DNA from: Ectopseudomonas chengduensis
GTDB lineage: Bacteria; Pseudomonadota; Gammaproteobacteria; Pseudomonadales; Pseudomonadaceae
NCBI RefSeq assembly: GCF_900102635.1
Contig: NZ_FMZQ01000002.1
Span: forward strand, 62,001 to 126,000
Length of the DNA: 64,000 nt
Direction of reading: 5' to 3'
Every line of letters starts with the position of its first letter. Within the stretch, counting starts at the first letter, position 1. The notes beneath the pieces were generated by a model. That model saw nothing but the letters and a program-made list of their open reading frames with translations. It searched no databases and was not told the origin of the DNA. Both the position numbers and the translations under genes were made by a program. Below are positions 1 through 10,440 of this stretch, piece after piece.

Positions 1-2014
1 CGTTGAACAGGTTACGTACGTTCAGTTGCAGGCGCGTCTTCTCTCCAAGCAATTGGCTGTCCCAAGTGACGAAGGCATCGGCCACGGTGTAGCTATCCAG
101 CCAGAATGTGTTGGCGTTGTCGCCAGCACGCTCGCCGACATAGCGGGCGCCACCACCCAGTTTCCACTGACCCAGCTCCTGGGGTAAATGCAGGTGATGG
201 ACGAGGTAGAGACTGCCGACATTGCGTGCGGCGTTGACCAGCTCGTTGCCTTCGTTGCTCGGGTCATCGAGGATTTCCGTATCGGTGTAGGCATAGCTGC
301 CAAGCAGCTCCCAGTGCTCGCTCAGGCGGCCGCTGATATCCAGTTCCACGCCGCGCGAACCGACCTTGCCTGCTGCTTCCGATACGGAGTTGTTGGTGAC
401 CACGACGTTTTTCTTCTCGATATCGAACAGCGCCAGGCTGGCGCCGATGCCTTGAGGCAAATCGAATTTCACCCCCAGCTCGTAGCTGCGGCCTTCTTCG
501 GGGTCGAATGCCTGGCCAGTATTGGTATCCGAGGCATTGGGCACGAAAGAGCGGCTGTAGTTGCCATAGAACGCCACCTGGTCGCTCAGCTGGAATACCA
601 GGCCGCCGAAGGGCAGGAAGGTGGTATCGGTACGGTCGGTGGTGCGGGTATAGGTTGCGCCGCGGCCTTGTTCCACGAGTTGCTCGAAACGCTGGTAGCG
701 ACCGCCAAGCACCACGATCCACTGGTCGTTCAGGTGCCAGTTGTCCTTCGCGTAGATCGAACGTGAGTGCAGCTCGTCGCTGCGATCACTTTGCGCCGGA
801 TTGAGTAACGAAGGCGCCGCGAGATTGCCGTATATCGGGTTGTAGATGTTGAAGCCACCCACTGCTGGGCCGCGCCAGGTATCGCCACGGAAATTGTCGA
901 CGCGCTCTGTATCTGCGCCTATCAGCAGATCATGTCGTTGGCTAAAAAGGCTGGCGTTGCCGATCCAGTCCCAGGCCAGATATTGGGTCTGGTTGTCATG
1001 CTCACTACCGTCAGAACGGCGGCTGAGCGCGCCTGTAGTGGCATTCAGCGCGTTGGGGCGAGCTTCGGCATAGTCGTAGCGCTCGTTGTTCCAGCCATAG
1101 GTGAGGCGGGTCGACCAGTCGTCGCTGAGCTGATATTCGGCGGTGGCGGTGAGCAGTTCATCGATGCCTTCGGCCTTCGACCAGCTTTCACCGAAGCGGT
1201 CGTTATAGGACACCTTCGCCGGTTTGCCGTTGATGATCACCGTGCCACGATCCACCGGAGTGCTGTATTCCTTGTATTCGTAGGCGATGTTCAGGCGCAG
1301 GCGTTCGCCTTCCCAGCTAAGTGAGGGGGCGATCAAACTGTGTTCTTCCTCGCCGAAATTGCGCCAGTAGTCTTCGTGCTGGCGCTCGGCAACAAGACGG
1401 AAGGCCAGGCCGCTGTCGGCAATGGGGCCGGTAACGTCGACTGCCAGGCTGCCACCGCCGAAGCTGGAGCTGTCTGCGTTCAGTCGCGTATTCCACTGAT
1501 ACTGTGGTTTCTTGCTGATGACGTTGATCAGGCCGCCCGACTCCAGCGCGCCATATAGCAGCGAGGCCGGCCCTTTGAGCACTTCCACGCGCTCGGTGGT
1601 GGCGCTGAAGTTGCGCGACAGGCTGGATCGAATGCCGTCGCGCAGGATGGAGCCATCGGCGTTGCTACCAAAACCGCGTTTGACGAAGCCATCCTGCGTG
1701 CCAGCCAGGGTGTTGCTCTGGGTCATGCCACTGACGAACTTCATTGCATCGTCCAGCGATCTGACCTGAAAGTCCTCGATGGTCTGTGGCGTTACCACCT
1801 GTACCGACTGTGCTTCATCCTTGAGTGCCACTGAAGATTTGCTCGCCGTACTGGCGCGCTTGGCCTGGTAGCCATTCTCGTCAGCCACGGGCGCCGCGAC
1901 GACTTCCTGGCTGGGCAGCTCCAGCTCCTGAGCCAGCAGGTGGCCCGCTGGAAGCAGGCAAAAAGTGAGAAGGGCGGCGCCTTGGCTACTCAAGGAAAAG
2001 CGGTTGAATTTCAT
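1..2014 (-). CDS. TonB-dependent siderophore receptor (3' end cut by window edge)
   Basis: Outer-membrane receptor that would import a ferric siderophore using TonB energy. The reading frame is open from the ATG at 2014 to the window edge, about 671 codons, so only a short C-terminal piece is missing. A signal peptide (MKFNRFSLSSQ..., cleavage near LLA-QE) is followed by a plug domain with SVQVVTPQTIEDF, a RGF box, and RVEVLKGPASLLYG at about residues 60-165. The remainder is a beta-barrel of alternating aromatic strands. There is no N-terminal signalling domain of the FpvA/FoxA kind, so it is probably not coupled to an anti-sigma factor. A Fur-like box lies just upstream. The ligand cannot be told from sequence. 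Confidence 0.93.
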   Translation of the reverse strand, partial: MKFNRFSLSSQGAALLTFCLLPAGHLLAQELELPSQEVVAAPVADENGYQAKRASTASKSSVALKDEAQSVQVVTPQTIEDFQVRSLDDAMKFVSGMTQSNTLAGTQDGFVKRGFGSNADGSILRDGIRSSLSRNFSATTERVEVLKGPASLLYGALESGGLINVISKKPQYQWNTRLNADSSSFGGGSLAVDVTGPIADSGLAFRLVAERQHEDYWRNFGEEEHSLIAPSLSWEGERLRLNIAYEYKEYSTPVDRGTVIINGKPAKVSYNDRFGESWSKAEGIDELLTATAEYQLSDDWSTRLTYGWNNERYDYAEARPNALNATTGALSRRSDGSEHDNQTQYLAWDWIGNASLFSQRHDLLIGADTERVDNFRGDTWRGPAVGGFNIYNPIYGNLAAPSLLNPAQSDRSDELHSRSIYAKDNWHLNDQWIVVLGGRYQRFEQLVEQGRGATYTRTTDRTDTTFLPFGGLVFQLSDQVAFYGNYSRSFVPNASDTNTGQAFDPEEGRSYELGVKFDLPQGIGASLALFDIEKKNVVVTNNSVSEAAGKVGSRGVELDISGRLSEHWELLGSYAYTDTEILDDPSNEGNELVNAARNVGSLYLVHHLHLPQELGQWKLGGGARYVGERAGDNANTFWLDSYTVADAFVTWDSQLLGEKTRLQLNVRNLFN

Positions 2015-2035
2015 TTGGCACTCAAGTGCAAGGGT

Positions 2036-2056
2036 TTTTGAGAATCATTATTTTAT
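2036..2056. promoter_or_regulatory. Probable Fur box of the TonB receptor
   Basis: The stretch GAGAATCATTATTTT, 22-36 bases upstream of the receptor start, matches well one half of the 19-bp Fur consensus (GATAATGAT-ATCATTATC) and the other half only partly. Position and gene function support iron repression. The opposite side faces the guaB promoter about 40 bp away, which Fur is unlikely to control. Confidence 0.6.
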
Positions 2057-2094
2057 GTGTTTCGAGGTATGGCTGCCTAGAGACACACTTTGCA

Positions 2095-3627
<1,533 letters not shown>

Positions 3628-3628
<1 letters not shown>

Positions 3629-3821
3629 AAAATCGATTTGACGCTGCTGCGCTCGCGCATGCGGCGTTGGAGAAAAACTCGACACTGGCTCGCCAGTGAA
3701 CGTCCGAAAGGACGGCCCGGAGGGCGAACGAAGTGAGTAAATGCGTGCTTCAGCAAACTCCGCTTTCTCGTTTCTCTCCGCCTTGCCTGCTCGTCGCTCG
3801 CGACGCGGCAAATCGATTTTT
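3628..3821. repeat. 194-bp MITE-like element between guaB and guaA
   Basis: A 13-bp inverted repeat, AAAAATCGATTTG at 3628-3640 and CAAATCGATTTTT at 3809-3821, bounds the non-coding spacer. Similarity of the two ends continues imperfectly inwards through GC-rich sequence (GCTGC/GCGTC, CGCTCGCG/GTCGCGAGC). No ORF with a ribosome site lies inside. The left end begins at the final A of the guaB stop codon. The form fits a miniature inverted-repeat element or a Pseudomonas intergenic repeat. I see no clear target-site duplication. Confidence 0.55.
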
Positions 3822-3835
3822 GCAATGTATGAATA

Positions 3836-3859
3836 ACGGGGCTGTTCGATCAGCCCCGT
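3836..3859 (+). terminator. Hairpin upstream of guaA
   Basis: A perfect 9-bp stem, ACGGGGCTG/CAGCCCCGT, with loop TTCGAT lies 30 bases before the guaA start. Only GTCATTT follows, not a clean T-run. It could be a weak guaB terminator or an attenuator of guaA. Confidence 0.5.
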
Positions 3860-3889
3860 GTCATTTGTGAACACCTACGAGAGACGGCC

Positions 3890-5467
3890 ATGGCCCACGA
3901 CATTCACGCCCACCGCATCCTCATTCTGGACTTCGGTTCCCAGTACACCCAGTTGATCGCCCGCCGCGTTCGCGAGATCGGCGTCTATTGCGAACTGCAT
4001 CCCTGGGACATGAGCGACGAGGACATCCGTGCCTTCGCCCCGCGCGGCATCATCCTCGCCGGTGGCCCGGAATCGGTGCACGAAGCCAATAGCCCGCGCG
4101 CGCCGCAAGCGGTGTTCGACCTGAATGTGCCGGTACTGGGCATCTGCTACGGCATGCAGACCATGGCTGAGCAGCTCGGTGGCAAGGTGGAAGGTTCCGA
4201 CCTGCGTGAATTCGGCTACGCCCGTGTCGACGTGGTCGGCAAGAGCCAGCTGCTGGCCGGCATCGAAGACCATGTCGACGCCGACGGCGTGCTGGGCCTC
4301 GACGTGTGGATGAGTCACGGCGACAAGGTTACCCGCCTGCCGGAAGGCTTCCACATCCTCGCCAGCACCCCGAGCTGCCCGATCGCCGCCATGTGCGACG
4401 ACACTCGCCACTACTACGGCGTGCAGTTCCACCCGGAAGTGACCCATACCAAGCAGGGCGGTCGCATCCTCTCGCGCTTCGTGCTGGAAATCAGCGGCTG
4501 TGAAGCCCTGTGGACCCCGGCCAACATCGTCGAAGACGCCATCGCTGCCGTGCGTGCTCAGGTTGGCGATGCCAACGTGCTGCTGGGCCTGTCTGGCGGT
4601 GTGGACAGCTCGGTGGTCGCAGCGCTGCTGCACAAGGCCATCGGCGATCAGCTGACCTGCGTATTCGTCGACAATGGCCTGCTGCGCTTGCACGAAGGTG
4701 ATCAGGTGATGGCCATGTTTGCCGAGAACATGGGTGTCAAAGTGATCCGTGCTGATGCCGAGGAACAGTTCCTCGGCAACCTGGCCGGCGAAGCCGACCC
4801 GGAGAAGAAGCGCAAGATCATCGGCCGCACCTTCATCGACGTGTTCGATGCCGAGGCCAGCAAGCTGGATAACATCCAGTTCCTCGCTCAGGGCACCATC
4901 TACCCGGACGTGATCGAGTCGGCTGGCGCCAAGAGCGGCAAGGCCCACGTGATCAAGTCGCACCACAACGTCGGTGGTCTGCCGGAGGAGATGAACCTCA
5001 AGCTGGTCGAGCCGCTACGTGAACTGTTCAAGGACGAAGTGCGCAAGATCGGCCTGGAACTCGGCCTGCCCTACGACATGGTCTACCGCCACCCATTCCC
5101 GGGCCCAGGCCTGGGCGTGCGCATCCTCGGCGAAGTGAAGAAGGAATACGCCGACCTGCTGCGCCGCGCCGACCACATCTTTATCGAAGAACTGCGCAAG
5201 GCCGACTGGTACCACAAGACCAGCCAGGCATTTGTTGTATTCCAGCCGGTGAAATCGGTTGGCGTCGTTGGTGACGGCCGTCGCTACGCTTGGGTCGTCG
5301 CCCTGCGCGCCGTGGAAACCGTCGACTTCATGACCGCTCGCTGGGCGCACCTGCCTTACGAGCTGCTGGAAACCGTCAGCGGCCGTATCATCAACGAAAT
5401 CGAAGGCATCTCCCGCGTCACCTACGACGTGTCGAGCAAGCCGCCAGCGACCATCGAGTGGGAGTGA
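3890..5467 (+). CDS. guaA: GMP synthase (glutamine-hydrolysing)
   Basis: Converts XMP to GMP with ATP and glutamine. It is full length at 525 aa. An N-terminal class I glutamine amidotransferase domain shows LGICYGMQ (nucleophile Cys) and the His/Glu of QFHPEVTHT. The ATP pyrophosphatase P-loop LSGGVDSSV is at about residue 235. The C-terminal dimerisation domain ends TIEWE. The last four codons, stop and one further base are the 16-bp island core, so integration left the protein intact. Its original terminator has been moved 22 kb away and replaced by one inside the island. Confidence 0.98.
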   Translation: MAHDIHAHRILILDFGSQYTQLIARRVREIGVYCELHPWDMSDEDIRAFAPRGIILAGGPESVHEANSPRAPQAVFDLNVPVLGICYGMQTMAEQLGGKVEGSDLREFGYARVDVVGKSQLLAGIEDHVDADGVLGLDVWMSHGDKVTRLPEGFHILASTPSCPIAAMCDDTRHYYGVQFHPEVTHTKQGGRILSRFVLEISGCEALWTPANIVEDAIAAVRAQVGDANVLLGLSGGVDSSVVAALLHKAIGDQLTCVFVDNGLLRLHEGDQVMAMFAENMGVKVIRADAEEQFLGNLAGEADPEKKRKIIGRTFIDVFDAEASKLDNIQFLAQGTIYPDVIESAGAKSGKAHVIKSHHNVGGLPEEMNLKLVEPLRELFKDEVRKIGLELGLPYDMVYRHPFPGPGLGVRILGEVKKEYADLLRRADHIFIEELRKADWYHKTSQAFVVFQPVKSVGVVGDGRRYAWVVALRAVETVDFMTARWAHLPYELLETVSGRIINEIEGISRVTYDVSSKPPATIEWE

Positions 5468-5468
5468 T
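5453..5468 (+). repeat. attL core (16-bp direct repeat in the guaA 3' end)
   Basis: ATCGAGTGGGAGTGAT encodes the last guaA residues (IEWE), the stop codon and one more base. An identical copy is at 27408-27423. Beyond the repeat the two flanks are unrelated, as expected of an integrase crossover core. Confidence 0.92.
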
Positions 5469-5515
5469 TCCACGTCTGGCACCGGCTGGCATCTAGTAGC
5501 ACGAAAACACACCTA

Positions 5516-5540
5516 AGCCCGCGTCACTGCGGGCTTTTTT
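5516..5540 (+). terminator. Island-encoded terminator behind guaA
   Basis: Stem AGCCCGC/GCGGGCT (7 bp, loop GTCACT) is followed by six Ts. It lies 48 bases after the guaA stop and inside the island. It would end guaA transcripts and shield the integrase gene from read-through. Confidence 0.85.
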
Positions 5541-5596
5541 GTGATCTCGTTCGGCACCGCCTGGCAACATTTGGCATCGCCAAGCACCGTTTCTTC

Positions 5597-5616
5597 ATGG
5601 CATGATGGATGGCATT
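5597..5616 (+). repeat. Left arm-type integrase sites (candidate)
   Basis: Two copies of ATGGCAT begin at 5597 and 5609, spaced 12 bp. The right end has the same pair at the same spacing (27331-27350). Other CTGGCA-like words (5474-5490, 5561-5575) lie nearby. This is the usual layout of arm sites for integrases with an N-terminal arm-binding domain. The rest of 5541-5774 holds no gene that I can support. Confidence 0.55.
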
Positions 5617-5774
5617 GAATGCTTCTATGCCATGAGAAGTCGCCGATACCATGCAACCACCTTGCAGATGTTCATGGTATCGAATTTGCGTAACACGATG
5701 ATTTAATTGTTGTTTTACGCCGAGGCGGGCCGATTTTCGGATCATGGTATTTGAGCTGAATCAGGGCGAGAACC

Positions 5775-6977
5775 ATGTTGACCGATACCAAGCTGCGCAA
5801 CCTCAAGCCGAAGGACAAGCTCTACAAGGTGAATGACCGTGACGGCCTCTATGTAGCCGTCACGGCCGCCGGAGCGATCTCGTTCCGCTACAACTACTCG
5901 ATCCACGGTAGGCAGGAGACCATCACCTTCGGCCGCTACGGTGTCGGCGGCATCACCTTGGCGGAAGCCCGCGAGCGGTTGGGCGAGGCCAAGAAGATGA
6001 TCGCGGCCGGGAAGTCACCGGCCAAGGAAAAGGCGCGGGACAAGGCCCGCGTCAAGGACGCGGAGACGTTCGGGGCCTGGGCGGAAAAGTGGCTGCGCGG
6101 CTACCAGATGGCCGACTCCACCCGCGACATGCGCCGCTCGGTCTACGAGCGCGAGCTGAAGCCGAAGTTCGGCAATCAGAAGCTGGTAGAGATCACCCAC
6201 GAAGACCTGCGCGCGCTGACCGATGCCATCGTCGAGCGCGGCGCGCCGGCGACGGCCGTGCATGTCCGCGAGGTGGTGCTCCAGGTCTTTCGCTGGGCCA
6301 TCGAGCGCGGACAGAAGGTCGAGAACCCGGCCGAGCTGGTGCGCCCGACGACCATTGCCAAGTTCGAGCCGCGCGACCGTGCGCTGACGCCCGACGAGAT
6401 CGGCCTGATGTACCAGTACATGGAGCGCATCGGCACAGCGCCATCCATTCGGGCGGCGGCCAAGCTGCTGCTGTTGACGATGGTGCGCAAGAGCGAGCTG
6501 ACCAACGCGACCTGGAGCGAGATCAATTTCAGCGACGCGCTTTGGACGATCCCGAAGGAGCGGATGAAGCGGCGCAATCCGCACCTGGTGTTCCTGTCCC
6601 GGCAGGCGCTGGACATCTTCATTGCCCTGAAAACCTTCGCGGGGGGATCGGACTACGTGCTTCCGTCGCGGTATGACTCGGACTTACCCATGAGCAGCGC
6701 CACGCTCAACCAGGTGCTGACGCTGACGTATCGGCTGGCGCAGAAAGAAGGGAAGTCGCTCGCCAAGTTCGGGCCGCATGACTTGCGGCGCACGGCCAGC
6801 ACGTTGCTGCATGAGGCCGGCTACAACACGGACTGGATCGAGAAGTGCTTGGCGCACGAACAGCGGGGCGTCAGGGCCGTCTACAACAAGGCCGAGTACC
6901 GCGAGCAGCGCACGGCGATGTTGCAGGACTGGGCGGACATGATCGACGAATGGACGCTGAGACGGCCGAAGGCGTAA
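5775..6977 (+). CDS. int: Tyrosine recombinase/integrase of the guaA island
   Basis: Site-specific recombinase that would insert and excise the island at the guaA end. It is 400 aa, the usual size for the P4-like family. The N-terminal DUF4102-type arm-binding domain (MLTDTKLRNLKPKDKLYKV) spans about residues 1-90, followed by a SAM-like core-binding domain. The catalytic domain shows Arg in MVRKSEL, HDLRRTA at about residue 335, the second His in CLAHEQ and Tyr in AVYNKAEY. The full R-H-R-H-Y set is therefore present and the enzyme should be active. The ATG follows AGGGCGAGAACC. No separate excisionase is adjacent. The HTH gene at 7069-7314 on the other strand is the nearest candidate. Confidence 0.95.
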   Translation: MLTDTKLRNLKPKDKLYKVNDRDGLYVAVTAAGAISFRYNYSIHGRQETITFGRYGVGGITLAEARERLGEAKKMIAAGKSPAKEKARDKARVKDAETFGAWAEKWLRGYQMADSTRDMRRSVYERELKPKFGNQKLVEITHEDLRALTDAIVERGAPATAVHVREVVLQVFRWAIERGQKVENPAELVRPTTIAKFEPRDRALTPDEIGLMYQYMERIGTAPSIRAAAKLLLLTMVRKSELTNATWSEINFSDALWTIPKERMKRRNPHLVFLSRQALDIFIALKTFAGGSDYVLPSRYDSDLPMSSATLNQVLTLTYRLAQKEGKSLAKFGPHDLRRTASTLLHEAGYNTDWIEKCLAHEQRGVRAVYNKAEYREQRTAMLQDWADMIDEWTLRRPKA

Positions 6978-7038
6978 GTCAGAGGAGGGCGGGTTCAGCA
7001 GCGCCGCCCGAGCATCGAGGTGTGGCTTCGGGCGTCAT

Positions 7039-7073
7039 TGACACTTGAGGGGCGCGGCGTTTTAGCGGCTAAA
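7039..7073 (+). promoter_or_regulatory. IncP TrfA-type iteron next to a KorB operator (copy 1)
   Basis: TGACACTTGAGGGGCGC (7039-7055) matches the RK2 oriV iteron bound by TrfA. TTTAGCGGCTAAA (7061-7073) matches the IncP KorB operator consensus TTTAGC(G/C)GCTAAA. The operator overlaps the stop codon of the alpA-like gene. The same pair with the same 5-bp gap recurs in opposite orientation at 10640-10674. Confidence 0.8.
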
Positions 7074-7314
7074 AAGTGGCGGCGGCGACCGACTGGGTGA
7101 AGCCAGGCCGCATCGCCTGAGTGCCCGACGACTTCCGCGCCTCGATCCATTCCTCGACCTCGGCCAAGTCCCAGGCGACGTTTCGGCTGGTGAGTGCGAT
7201 CCGGCGCGGAAACTCCCCGCGCTGCTCCATGTTGAAGATCGTGCGCTCAGACAGCGGGATCATCGCCAGTAGCTTCTTCCGATTGATGAGCGTCTTGCTT
7301 GTCGTTGCCTGCAT
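7069..7314 (-). CDS. AlpA-family excisionase-like DNA-binding protein
   Basis: Small HTH protein of 81 aa. TLINRKKLLAMIPLSERTIF followed by a wing (GEFPRRIALTSRNVAWDLAEVEEWIEAR) is the standard AlpA/MerR-like fold. Members of this family activate integrase genes or act as directionality factors in P4-like elements. I chose the ATG at 7314 because AGAGG lies 7 bases upstream. A GTG at 7335 would add seven residues. It converges on int, and its 3' end overlaps a KorB-type operator. The role in excision is inferred. Confidence 0.85.
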   Translation of the reverse strand: MQATTSKTLINRKKLLAMIPLSERTIFNMEQRGEFPRRIALTSRNVAWDLAEVEEWIEARKSSGTQAMRPGFTQSVAAATF

Positions 7315-7380
7315 CCCCTGGCCTCTTTCAGTCACTTGCGAACATGTGCCTGATGGTGCCTGGCAATGCGGATTGTTTCG

Positions 7381-7407
7381 TCCTATTAGTTGGTCAATTA
7401 GGTTGAC
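7381..7407 (+). repeat. Copy A of a repeated 27-bp motif (candidate operator)
   Basis: CCTATTAGTTGGTCAATTAG, ending in GTTGAC, lies just beyond the stop of the zinc/HTH gene. Close copies occur in reverse orientation at 8374-8402 and 11060-11086. See the finding for the alignment. Confidence 0.5.
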
Positions 7408-8374
7408 GCCGTGAGCGCGGCTTTGTACTCAAGTGGAACATTGCGGGGATCGCCGCCAGCGCCTTCGATACCGCTTGGCGCTCGATGCCGAGCTTTCGCG
7501 CAATCTCCGACTGATTGAGTCCAGACCACTGGAGCATCAGCATCTGCTTTTTGCGATCCGATAGCTTCGAGTCCACCATCAGTCGTGCTTGATTGCGCAG
7601 CTCTGCCTTGTCCGCCGGCTGTAAGGTCTGGCCCGCGACATAGTGGAAGAAGTAGCTGTCAACTAGTTGATCGCCCGATTTCACTTGGGCAGTGGCCGGC
7701 TTCGCGCATTGCTGGCTGAGTCTTGCCAGTTCGAGGTCGAATTGCGCGAGGGATCGCCTTGCTTGTCTGTAGACAGGGTTCCATGCGCCGCTCGGCAATT
7801 TAGGCCGATGATCCAGGCAATACAGGCTGCTTAGTCGAAGCTTTTCCTCTGGATCGTCCGCCTTCGGATCATCGCTCCCGCCGGCGAATGAGGTTAGCTC
7901 GGCGAGTGATCCGCAGAACCGGCAGAACCCATGAAGGCGTTCGCCATTCAGCCGGGTGTCGCGCACCTTTGACTTCGTTGGCCGTTTGCAGGCGCAGTCC
8001 CATACAAGCCCGATCAACGATTCGAGTGTCGCAACAAACCGCCGATCCTTTGGGGTCTGCCTGTCCTCCGTTTTGATGAACTGGCGCAGCAACTGCCGCT
8101 GCATGCGAACCATCGCATCAAGTCCCACCAGTCGAATGATTCCGCTGAAGCCCACCCCTGTTCCTGCTCCCGGGATGTGGCCCAAGTAGCGTTGCGGCAG
8201 CGTCGCCGTGTATGCAGCCACGGCGGGGTCAATGAGTTCCTGTATCAGCCCAACGATGGGGTAGCGCCGCGAGGAGGCGGAATACGGCCGCCAGCGATCC
8301 TCAAACTGCTCGATGGCTTCCGAGACAGTGGGATCGCAGCCTTCCCAGATGACAATGGTTGGGTCGTTCTTCAT
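7394..8374 (-). CDS. Uncharacterised protein with zinc-cluster-like Cys motif and sigma-type HTH
   Basis: I do not recognise a named family. The protein is about 326 aa. The middle contains CACK, CRFCGS and CLDH (about residues 130-195), a pattern that could bind zinc. The C-terminus has LSDRKKQMLMLQWSGLNQSE continuing into IARKLGIERQAVSKAL, which looks like a LuxR/sigma region 4 HTH. It may therefore be a DNA-binding regulator of the rep/tra module. The start is uncertain: ATGs at 8374 and 8383 and a TTG at 8392 are all in frame and none has a clear Shine-Dalgarno. A repeated motif lies on both sides of the gene. Confidence 0.7.
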   Translation of the reverse strand: MKNDPTIVIWEGCDPTVSEAIEQFEDRWRPYSASSRRYPIVGLIQELIDPAVAAYTATLPQRYLGHIPGAGTGVGFSGIIRLVGLDAMVRMQRQLLRQFIKTEDRQTPKDRRFVATLESLIGLVWDCACKRPTKSKVRDTRLNGERLHGFCRFCGSLAELTSFAGGSDDPKADDPEEKLRLSSLYCLDHRPKLPSGAWNPVYRQARRSLAQFDLELARLSQQCAKPATAQVKSGDQLVDSYFFHYVAGQTLQPADKAELRNQARLMVDSKLSDRKKQMLMLQWSGLNQSEIARKLGIERQAVSKALAAIPAMFHLSTKPRSRRQPN

Positions 8375-8402
8375 GTCAACCATTTTGGACAACTAATAAG
8401 AT
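8374..8402 (-). repeat. Copy B of the repeated 27-bp motif, at the start of the zinc/HTH gene
   Basis: On the minus strand this reads TTATTAGTTGTCCAAAATGG then TTGACATG. It overlaps the possible start codons of the 326-aa protein. The region continuing to 8465 resembles the leader of the traK-like gene at 11057-11151, including AACGGAGGTTTACG before the start codon in both. Confidence 0.55.
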
Positions 8403-8465
8403 GTGGGCAACCCCCAATAGCGCCTAACCTTCGTAGCAATTCAGTTGACAACGGAGGTTTACGCA

Positions 8466-8699
8466 ATGACGATAGAAGACACGCTGCTGCAACGCTTCGG
8501 CCCGCTGCTGAGCATGGCGCAGCTCGCCTCTGTCCTGGATCGATCACCGGATGGCCTGCGGGTCAGCTTGCGCACGACGAGCGAATGGGCGGGGCGAATC
8601 AACAAGGCTCGCTTGAAGATCGGTCGGCGCGTCTACTTTCGAACCTCGCAGATCGCCGAGGTGCTGAGCGACGAATCCCTGTACGGAACGGGGAACTGA
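8466..8699 (+). CDS. Small HTH-like plasmid protein upstream of repA
   Basis: A 77-aa basic protein, MTIEDTLLQRFGPLL..., containing MAQLASVLDRSPDGLRVSLR and ending in a wing (RLKIGRRVYFRTSQIAEVL). This suggests a small winged HTH of the kind that regulates replication genes. The ATG at 8466 is preferred over the upstream start at 8445 because GGAGG is 7 bases before it. It ends 3 bases before repA, so the two are probably one transcript. The regulatory role is inferred from fold and position. Confidence 0.75.
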   Translation: MTIEDTLLQRFGPLLSMAQLASVLDRSPDGLRVSLRTTSEWAGRINKARLKIGRRVYFRTSQIAEVLSDESLYGTGN

Positions 8700-8702
8700 G
8701 TC

Positions 8703-9581
8703 GTGGCGATTGACGTCCTGGCGGCGTTCGAGTGCGAACCGCCGGTGCTGGACTTCATATGGCCGGGCTTCCTCGCGGGAACCGTCGGCGCGCTCGTCGC
8801 CCCAGGGGCCACGGGCAAGAGCTTCTGGGCGCTGGAAGCGGCCATGAGCATCGCATGCAGCGTTGCCGGCGGCGACCTCGTGGGCCTGGCCCCCGCACAC
8901 ACCGGGCGCGTGGTCTATCTGGCCGGGGAAGACCCGCCGCCCGCGCTTGTCCGGCGCATTCACGCCATCGGCCAGCACCTCGGGCATGCAGCCCGCCAAG
9001 CCATCGCCGAGAACCTCGTGCTTGAGCCGATCATGGGCAAGCGCCTGAACGTCATGGACGAGGCTCACTTGCGCCGCGTCATCGAGTACAGCGCCGGGGC
9101 GAGGCTGATCGTGCTGGACACCCTGAGCCGCATCCACGCCCTCGATGAGAACAGCAACGGCAACATGGCCCACCTCGTGGCCGTGCTGGAGCAGGTCGCG
9201 GCTACCACGGGCGCATCCGTGCTCTACCTGCACCACGTCAGCAAAGGAAGCGCCCGCGAAGGGCAGACCGACCAGCAGCAGGCAGCGCGTGGCGCGTCCG
9301 CGCTGATCGACAACGCCAGGTGGTGCGGTTACGTCGCCCGCATGACTGAGGACGAGGCGAAGCGCCTCAGCGACCGCGCCCATGACCGGCAACCCATCGG
9401 CGATGAGCGGCGCGGCTACTTCGTGCGTTTCGGCGTCAGCAAGCAGAACTACGACGCCACGCCGCTTGATCGCTGGTACATGCGGCACGCCGGCGGCGTG
9501 CTGGTGCCGGTGGAGCTGTATGAGGCCAGCCGGAATGAGGAAAAGGGACGTGACGGTCGGAGGCGAGGCGATGGCTTTTGA
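8703..9581 (+). CDS. repA: IncQ-like replicative helicase RepA
   Basis: Hexameric RecA-fold helicase needed for IncQ-type plasmid replication. At 292 aa it resembles RSF1010 RepA along its length (from memory). Shared features are the opening FLAGTVGALVAPGATGKS with Walker A, VYLAGEDPP, the Walker B strand LIVLDTLSRIHALDEN, HHVSKGSAR, QQQAARGASALIDN, and the end RFGVSKQNYDATPLDRWY. The start is GTG at 8703, just behind the small HTH gene. It overlaps repC by 11 bases, so translation is likely coupled. IncQ plasmids also need RepB primase and oriV, and no repB is present. Confidence 0.93.
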   Translation: MAIDVLAAFECEPPVLDFIWPGFLAGTVGALVAPGATGKSFWALEAAMSIACSVAGGDLVGLAPAHTGRVVYLAGEDPPPALVRRIHAIGQHLGHAARQAIAENLVLEPIMGKRLNVMDEAHLRRVIEYSAGARLIVLDTLSRIHALDENSNGNMAHLVAVLEQVAATTGASVLYLHHVSKGSAREGQTDQQQAARGASALIDNARWCGYVARMTEDEAKRLSDRAHDRQPIGDERRGYFVRFGVSKQNYDATPLDRWYMRHAGGVLVPVELYEASRNEEKGRDGRRRGDGF

Positions 9582-10440
9582 CCTCACCCATGCCAGGCAC
9601 GATCCAATGCACTGCTTGGTCCCCGGCTTGTTCCGCAGTCTCAAGCGCGGCGAACGGAAGAAGCTCAAGCTCGATGTGACGTATCACTACGCCGAAAATG
9701 AACTAGCGCGGTTCGTCGGATTCGAGCCTCTTGGTGCTGATGACATGCGGCTGCTGCAAGGTCTTGTGGCTCTTGGAGGGCCGAAGGGCATCATCCTGAC
9801 GCCAGAGCCAACAGCGGACTTGCCGAAGCAACTCCGTCTATTCCTTGAGCCGAAGTTCGACGCGGTAGGGCAGGATGCGCTGGTCGTGAGAGAGAGTATG
9901 ACCAGCCTGCTAGGCGAAATCGGCTTGACCGATGGCGGCGACAATATCAGGGCGATCAAGGCGAGCTTGCTGCGCATGGCAAACGTGACGGTGGTCGTCA
10001 CCAAGGGGAGCAGGCAAAGGTCTTTTCACCTGATGAGCTACGCCTTCGACGAGGAGGACGGACGGCTATTCGTCGCGCTGAATCCTCAGATTGCAGAGGC
10101 GATTCTTGGGCGTCGCCCGTATACCCGCATCGAGATGGCCGAGGTGCGGGCGCTACAGACTGACCCGGCCCGTCTGATTCACCAGCGGCTATGCGGCTGG
10201 ATCGATCCGGGCAAAGCCGGGCGTGTGGAACTGGATACCCTTTCCGGTTATGTCTGGCCGGACCAGGCGAACGCCGAGGCCATGAAGAAGCGCCGCCAGA
10301 AGGCCCGCAAGGCTCTGGCCGAACTTGCCACCGTGGGATGGAAGGTCAGCGAGTATGCGGCAGGGAAGTGGGAAATAGGCAGGCCGAAGCCCGTAGTAAC
10401 GTTCCCCAAGCTCCGTAGCAACGTTCCCCTTCACCCGTAG
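9571..10440 (+). CDS. repC: IncQ-like replication initiator RepC
   Basis: Initiator that binds iterons at an IncQ-type oriV. The protein is 289 aa. HARHDPMHCLVPGLFRSLKR, KLDVTYHY, EPLGADDMRLLQGLVAL, RLFLEPKF and RLCGWIDPGKAGRVELDTL match RSF1010 RepC (from memory). The ATG at 9571 lies inside the end of repA. The last 15 or so residues are encoded by the first copies of a 22-bp repeat that runs past the stop, so the C-terminus appears to have been extended or replaced. Whether it still initiates replication of the excised island is unknown. Confidence 0.92.
   Translation: MAFDLTHARHDPMHCLVPGLFRSLKRGERKKLKLDVTYHYAENELARFVGFEPLGADDMRLLQGLVALGGPKGIILTPEPTADLPKQLRLFLEPKFDAVGQDALVVRESMTSLLGEIGLTDGGDNIRAIKASLLRMANVTVVVTKGSRQRSFHLMSYAFDEEDGRLFVALNPQIAEAILGRRPYTRIEMAEVRALQTDPARLIHQRLCGWIDPGKAGRVELDTLSGYVWPDQANAEAMKKRRQKARKALAELATVGWKVSEYAAGKWEIGRPKPVVTFPKLRSNVPLHP

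Noticed and set aside
5453..5468. Island inserted in a tRNA gene
   Set aside because: No tRNA is found near either end. The core lies in the guaA coding end.
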